A DNA stretch of 64,000 bases from NCBI GenBank assembly GCA_039584255.1, contig JBDGYE010000008.1, forward strand, positions 15,076-79,075. Reading direction: 5' to 3'. This stretch comes from JBDGYE01 sp039584255. GTDB taxonomy: Bacteria > Gemmatimonadota > Gemmatimonadetes > Palauibacterales > Palauibacteraceae. How positions within the stretch are numbered: the first letter of the stretch is position 1; each line of letters opens with the position of its first letter. Shown piece after piece: positions 59,654 to 64,000 of the stretch. The translations under genes and the position numbers were made by a program. A model generated the notes under the pieces. The model did no database searches. It saw only the letters and a list, made by a program, of their open reading frames with translations, and was not told the DNA's origin.

Positions 59654-61228
59654 CTACCTCAGCGGCCGATCCACGCGATCCGGCTCACCAATCTCGGCCA
59701 CCCAGGCCTGGAGCCGACGCTCACGAAGAAGCTGTCTGGCCGCGGCTTCCGCCCGATTCCTGGCAGCGAAGGGGCCTACCAGACCTCGGTACCACAGTCT
59801 CCCGGCGTCGTCCGGGTATCGCTGGATTACCGCGGGATAGCCGGCACTCGTCAGCGACTCTACAAGGTCCGCGATTCCCGCCTCCTGCCGGGCCGAGCCG
59901 ACGATCGCGTAGAACCCTGGAGCCGGACCGCCTGGAGTGCGGTCCGTCGCGACGCCAGAGTCGGGAGGCGCAACCCTTGGTGCACGGAGATCTTCAGGCG
60001 GAAGGGGTCCGGCCACCGGCGCGCCTTCCGTCATAGGGAGCGCAGCCGCATCGATCAGCGGCTCACCGTCTACTCTGTCCGCTACGACCCTCGCCGTCGC
60101 CGGGTTCCACCGGATCGCCAGCCACCAGCGATCGGACGACGAGTTCAGCAGGGTCTCTCTGAACGATGGGTCCGTTTCGACCAACAGCATGGCCTCGCCG
60201 CGCGCTCCCAGGACCCGACCGCCAGGCAGGCCGATCGGCACATCGGCGCGCCAGTCCATTTCCAGCTCGCGGGCGTCACCGCCCGCCACCGGTATGCGGT
60301 GGACCCGGCGACCATCGCCTACCAGCAGGGACTCACCGAACAGACTGGAGCGAAGGGCGTCTGCGCGCCGCGGCAGATGCGCCAACTCGCGGCTGGTGAG
60401 GTTGAAGCGATTGGCGGCCGCCACTCTCGGCGGACCGTCCAGCGAGACGTAGATCTCATGGGAGGATGGCGACGAGGCAAGCGCCACGACCGAGGCTCCT
60501 AGATCGATGCGACCGGCCGGCTCGATGGGCTCGACGGTGAAGACCAGCAAAGCGTTGTCTTCCGAGTCGACCAGCACCGCACGCCTACCCCAAGCGGTCA
60601 CCAGGCCGGGTGGGGCAACTTCCGCCTGGCTGCGGTCCGCTGGCTGTTCCTCGCCATGTCGCAGAAGCCACAAGCCCGATCGGCCTTCGTGTGAGGCCAG
60701 CAGCGCGAGAGCGCCGCCCTCCGCAGGCGACGCCCAGCGAACAGGATCTGTGACCCGGTACTTCCAAGAGCCGGCACGGGAGATCTCGAGAATTTCGCTG
60801 CCCTCCGCCTCGTAGAAGAGGCCGGCGGCTCCGTTCGCGACCCACGTCGCCGTCTCTCCGACGTCTCCGATCCGTACGCTTTCATCCGTCGGCGCATCGA
60901 ACGTATAGACGGCGCCGTCTTCTCCCCGCAGGACCACGAGACCGTCGTCGAGTACGTGGGCCTCCACGGCGGCTGGAAGGTCTATCCCTCCGGTCCACAC
61001 AGTGGAATCGGGACTTGAGAGCACGCGGAGATCCGCCTGGCCGCCGCCTCGCGGCACCGTCAGAAGCGCCCACTCCTCGCCGGCCGTGCCTACCACAAGC
61101 TCGGCACCCGTAAGTGGGCGTTCCGGCCCCGGATCGGGACGCTCCGGTTGGCCGTCGCACGAGACCGGGCCCAGCGAACCCAGAGCCCAGACTGCGGCGG
61201 TCAAAGCTGTCCGGCGAAACCGCCTCAA
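59654..61228 (-). CDS. Exported beta-propeller protein with a C-terminal SPOR domain
   Basis: A 524-residue secreted protein. The N-terminal 24 residues look like a signal peptide ending near VSCDG. The Cys is preceded by P-V-S, not a perfect lipobox, so lipidation is uncertain. Residues about 40-370 are repeating beta strands (DLRVLSSPDSTVW, WASPAEGGALALLASHEGRSGLWLL, IYVSLDGPPRVAAANRF) consistent with a propeller. Residues about 435-515 form a SPOR domain (GFYAIVGSARQEAGIADLVESL). The TTG start has GGAG/AGAGG upstream. It is in an operon with the SPOR-pseudokinase gene and smc. Confidence 0.8.
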   Translation of the reverse strand: MRRFRRTALTAAVWALGSLGPVSCDGQPERPDPGPERPLTGAELVVGTAGEEWALLTVPRGGGQADLRVLSSPDSTVWTGGIDLPAAVEAHVLDDGLVVLRGEDGAVYTFDAPTDESVRIGDVGETATWVANGAAGLFYEAEGSEILEISRAGSWKYRVTDPVRWASPAEGGALALLASHEGRSGLWLLRHGEEQPADRSQAEVAPPGLVTAWGRRAVLVDSEDNALLVFTVEPIEPAGRIDLGASVVALASSPSSHEIYVSLDGPPRVAAANRFNLTSRELAHLPRRADALRSSLFGESLLVGDGRRVHRIPVAGGDARELEMDWRADVPIGLPGGRVLGARGEAMLLVETDPSFRETLLNSSSDRWWLAIRWNPATARVVADRVDGEPLIDAAALPMTEGAPVAGPLPPEDLRAPRVAPPDSGVATDRTPGGPAPGFYAIVGSARQEAGIADLVESLTSAGYPAVIQRYPDDAGRLWYRGLVGPFAARNRAEAAARQLLRERRLQAWVAEIGEPDRVDRPLR

Positions 61229-61348
61229 GACGGACCTCTCCGGCTGGTTCTCCAGCAGATCGAGTCGGATCCAACAGGGTCGCCCGCAACTTAGGCGACG
61301 CTTCGAATGCGAGGCAAGAAAGGGCGCAACGGCAGGTGCCGCCGCGGG

Positions 61349-64000
61349 TCAGAACATGTCGCCGAAGGCGAGCGACCAGATCCCGGTCCCGAAGGTATGC
61401 CCCCGTGATGGAGCCACGGAGTAATCGAGGCGGAGGACGGCAAAGTAAAGGTTCATGCGGAGGCTCCAGCCGTAGCTGGTGAGCGGCTTGCGGTAGAGGA
61501 CGATGTCCTGGCCCGCCTCTCGATCCCAAACCAGCTTCGTAACGCCCGGCGTGAAGGCCACTCCAACGTCGAAGAAGAAGGCCGCATCGAGGGGCGGGAA
61601 GTTGAGCGGCAGCCATGCGTCCTTGAGCGGGTTGAGAAGCGGCACCCGCAGCTCGGAGTTCAGCAGCAGCACACTCGTGCCGATGAGCTCCTGCTGAGCC
61701 GGACAGAACAGAGTCGACTGACTCGCGTCCCTCGAGGCCGCGCACTCCAACGGACCGTATGACCCAAGGTCGTAACCTCTCAGGAAGTATGGGCCTCCCC
61801 AGGCGAGGTCGAACTCCTCGGCATCGTTTGAGTCGGTCAGGCTGAAACGCGTGAACGACAGCAGGCGCTGTCCTAGAGAGACACCTACCGGCAGGGGGAT
61901 GTAGTTCCTGCCGTCGAAGAGAATGTCGGCCATGTTCAGGTCACCGACGTTGGGAGCCACTGTGAAGCGCAGGCGGCGGCCCGCCATGGGCCCGGTGAAC
62001 CCGGGCAGCGAGTTGTCGAACGTGTAGCCCACATACGGCTTCACGAAGGCTCGGGTGGGACCGTCCAGGGTGATGGAGAAGCTCTCCAGGCTCTCCCGCG
62101 AGACCCCCTGGAAGATGAGGTCGCGCTGAATGCTGGAAGCGGCGAGGCCGAAATCGAACCGTGCGAACGGGCTCAAGGGATACTGGGCGTCGGCCGAGAC
62201 TGACCGGAACTGGTCTCGCTGGAAGAGGTTAAACTCGCCCAGCTCGCCGTCTCGAGTCGGGATCTCGCCAAACCTGGTTCCGAGGAACCGGAAGAACGGG
62301 TACTGCTGCGCCGACACACCGAAGTTCAGGCGGTTCTTTAGGTAGGTGTACGACACGAACACCCTGGCGTTGTCGAACGACCCCTGGACATCACCGGCGA
62401 TCAGCATGTTGTGGTTGCCCAGCATGTCGGTCAGAGTGATGAAGGAGCCGCCATACACTCCGTTGCCGAAGAAGCCACCTACGCTCGCGCCGATGGTCGG
62501 CCGGCCCACGATGTCCGGGGTCAGGCTCACTTTGTAGTCGCGGTACGCCAGCGCCGCCGTGTCGGGAAGGGCCAGTGTCACGCTGTCCAGCAGCGCGGCT
62601 ATGGAGAGGTCGCCCAGAGCCGCCCGGCCCGGGTCGTCGACGACGAGCGCGTCCGGGCCGAAGTCCGACCGCCGGAAGCCATCGTCCGTTAGGTAGAAGG
62701 AGGCCGGCATCTCATCGCGCGGTCTCTCTACCTCTGTGGTCCGATCGGGGCTCTCCACCATGCGGGGGCGCCCGATCTGGCTCGCCGCGGTCTGCGCCTC
62801 TTCCGTGGGAGCGGGCGGAGTGGCCAGCTGCCGGGGCGAATCGATGGTATAGATGTTGAAGCCGGCCTCCTCGAAGTACGAGAAGGCGATCCGATCGGCG
62901 CGCCGCGCCCAGGTCAGCCCGGGACTTGTGAGAAGGGCTCCCTGCCCGAACGTCCCTGTCAACACGTCCGTCACCTGGTAGACTTCATCCTCCTCCAGAT
63001 CGTACAGGAAGACGTTGAAGACACCCGTTCGGGTCGAGAGGAAGGCCAGTGACCGGCCATCCGGAGACCACACGGGATTGATGTTGAACCCTTCCCCGCC
63101 CTCCTCCAGGACCCGGATCTTGCCGCTCTCGACCTCGTAGAGACCTAGGCGAAGCTCGTCGAACACGAGGCGGTCGAAATCGGTCTCCGGCGACTCGTCC
63201 GTCGCGAACGCGATCGTCCGACCGTCCGGCGACCATGAGGGATGGAGGCGAGCGTGCTTGTCGGAGGTCAACGCTTCCATCTCGTTCGTGGCGAGATACC
63301 AGACGTAGAGGTTGCTGATCCCGCCGAGTAGGCCGGTGAACACGATGCGCCGGCCGTCGGGAGACCACGACGGGCTCTGAACGCCGTTCATCTCCGGCAC
63401 CCACTTCCTCTCAATACGGCCGGTCCGTGCGTTGATAACGTAGATCGCGTCCCGGCCTCCCGACTTCGCCACGAAAGCCACACGGTCTCCACCCGGCGAG
63501 AACTCGGCGGAGGAGGTCAGGTAGCGCAGGCTCTCGAAGCCACCCCCGCGGGCCGACTTCACCAGGGTCCTCTTCGGGTCACCCGTGACGGCGTCGGCCA
63601 CGTAAAGGTCGTAGAAGCTGTACAGGTCGTGGGCCCGATCGGAAAGGTAGGCCAGCTCGGTACCGTCGGGAGAAAGAGCCGGAGCGATGTACGAGGCCCC
63701 CTTCTGGCGACCCTTGGGGAACTCATGGTCGGTAACGCGCCTGGCCACGCTGTGCACCGCGTCCGCCTGAAGAATCTTGGGCAGGTGGGTGGCGCGTACC
63801 GCCTCGTGCCACTCCTCCGACAGCTCCTTCAGAGAGACTCCCAGAGTTCGCTCAAACGCCCGGGCCGCGCCGAGACTGGGAGCCCGTTTCAACAGGAGTC
63901 CGATGGTCTCGTCACCCCATTTCGTCCCGATGTAGTTCCACAGCGACTGCCCGAAGCGGTAGCTCAGGAAGTCGTTGAAGCGATCCATCTCCTCTATGGT
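61349..64000 (-). CDS. TolB-like propeller fused to an outer-membrane barrel, partial
   Basis: At least 883 residues. The N-terminus lies outside the window, since the frame is open to 64000. Residues about 10-70 (WNYIGTKWGDETIGLLLKRAP and LGVSLKELSEEWHEAV) look like the end of a peptidase MA-like domain. Residues about 90-400 contain six or more PD40/TolB propeller repeats (APALSPDGTELAYLSD, SPSWSPDGRRIVFTG, NPVWSPDGRSLAFLST). From about 530 to the end is a BamA/surface-antigen-like barrel (GASVGGFFGNGVYGGSFITLTD to GIWSLAFGDMF, with a C-terminal aromatic residue). It may process or assemble outer-membrane components. It leads the SPOR-smc operon. Confidence 0.8.
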   Translation of the reverse strand, partial: TIEEMDRFNDFLSYRFGQSLWNYIGTKWGDETIGLLLKRAPSLGAARAFERTLGVSLKELSEEWHEAVRATHLPKILQADAVHSVARRVTDHEFPKGRQKGASYIAPALSPDGTELAYLSDRAHDLYSFYDLYVADAVTGDPKRTLVKSARGGGFESLRYLTSSAEFSPGGDRVAFVAKSGGRDAIYVINARTGRIERKWVPEMNGVQSPSWSPDGRRIVFTGLLGGISNLYVWYLATNEMEALTSDKHARLHPSWSPDGRTIAFATDESPETDFDRLVFDELRLGLYEVESGKIRVLEEGGEGFNINPVWSPDGRSLAFLSTRTGVFNVFLYDLEEDEVYQVTDVLTGTFGQGALLTSPGLTWARRADRIAFSYFEEAGFNIYTIDSPRQLATPPAPTEEAQTAASQIGRPRMVESPDRTTEVERPRDEMPASFYLTDDGFRRSDFGPDALVVDDPGRAALGDLSIAALLDSVTLALPDTAALAYRDYKVSLTPDIVGRPTIGASVGGFFGNGVYGGSFITLTDMLGNHNMLIAGDVQGSFDNARVFVSYTYLKNRLNFGVSAQQYPFFRFLGTRFGEIPTRDGELGEFNLFQRDQFRSVSADAQYPLSPFARFDFGLAASSIQRDLIFQGVSRESLESFSITLDGPTRAFVKPYVGYTFDNSLPGFTGPMAGRRLRFTVAPNVGDLNMADILFDGRNYIPLPVGVSLGQRLLSFTRFSLTDSNDAEEFDLAWGGPYFLRGYDLGSYGPLECAASRDASQSTLFCPAQQELIGTSVLLLNSELRVPLLNPLKDAWLPLNFPPLDAAFFFDVGVAFTPGVTKLVWDREAGQDIVLYRKPLTSYGWSLRMNLYFAVLRLDYSVAPSRGHTFGTGIWSLAFGDMF

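Noticed and set aside
61229..61348. Terminator between the barrel fusion and the propeller-SPOR gene
   Set aside because: Possible stems are short and lack a T-run. The genes are treated as one operon.

Overview
The window is GC-rich and densely packed. It carries about 62 protein genes, one tRNA and one signal recognition particle RNA, with no stretch over 300 bases lacking a gene. I saw no insertion sequence, prophage, CRISPR array or rRNA. The outer-membrane barrel, TonB/ExbBD, SPOR-domain proteins, an MglA GTPase, a short RpoD-like sigma factor and a propeller-barrel fusion suggest a diderm bacterium of the Gemmatimonadota or a close relative. That placement is inference from gene content. 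Many genes start with GTG or TTG, and several appear to be leaderless.

Layout. 1-2000: division cluster (mraZ, rsmH, ftsL, start of ftsI) behind a MraZ-type operator. 2035-6260: TPR protein, tRNA-Val, a small membrane protein, a peptidase MA-like protein and rluD. 6226-11757: lspA, a DksA-type factor, ileS (interrupted reading frame), divIVA and a YggS-type PLP protein. 11898-14188: exbB-exbD-exbD-tonB. 14281-20372: cdaA, folP, ftsH, hpt, tilS. 20378-24595: rplM-rpsI-rpsB-tsf-pyrH-frr. 24773-27914: sigma factor, lepB, thpR. 28095-30730 (plus strand): a pterin synthase homologue followed by pabB-pabA. 30742-37886: comM, an iodotyrosine deiodinase-like flavoprotein, an EamA exporter, an SDR, a creatininase-like protein and envelope proteins. 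38075-42731: MacAB-like ABC export system. 42830-45787: bshB1-like deacetylase, cysteine desulfurase, mnmA. 45794-53257 (minus): dnaX-ybaB-recR-mglA-pgsA-pncC-hydrolase-grpE-dnaJ. 53331-53460: SRP RNA and its promoter. 53475-64000 (minus): yraN, an MBL hydrolase, smc, two SPOR proteins and a propeller-barrel outer-membrane protein running off the edge.

How the parts fit. Most of the region is conserved housekeeping: division, ribosome assembly and recycling, tRNA maturation, folate synthesis, membrane-protein quality control and protein export. Folate genes appear twice: folP, and the pterin synthase with pabBA. The pterin synthase carries the C-E-x-x-H-G-H active-site signature reported for enzymes able to serve both folate and queuosine routes.

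Regulation visible in the sequence. Six sites show a TTGxxx box, exactly 17 bases, then TAnnnT. Two of them, plus two TAnnnT boxes without a good -35, lie 6-7 bases before a start codon, which implies leaderless mRNAs. Intrinsic terminators or attenuators lie before rplM, between rpsB and tsf, after tonB and after the TPR gene.

I did not find a clear previously undescribed multi-gene system. The strongest leads are the GxHH variant of the IleRS HIGH motif together with the frame break in the same gene, the bifunctional-type pterin synthase, the iodotyrosine-deiodinase-like enzyme, the pseudo-kinase/SPOR fusion next to smc, and the leaderless promoter pattern.
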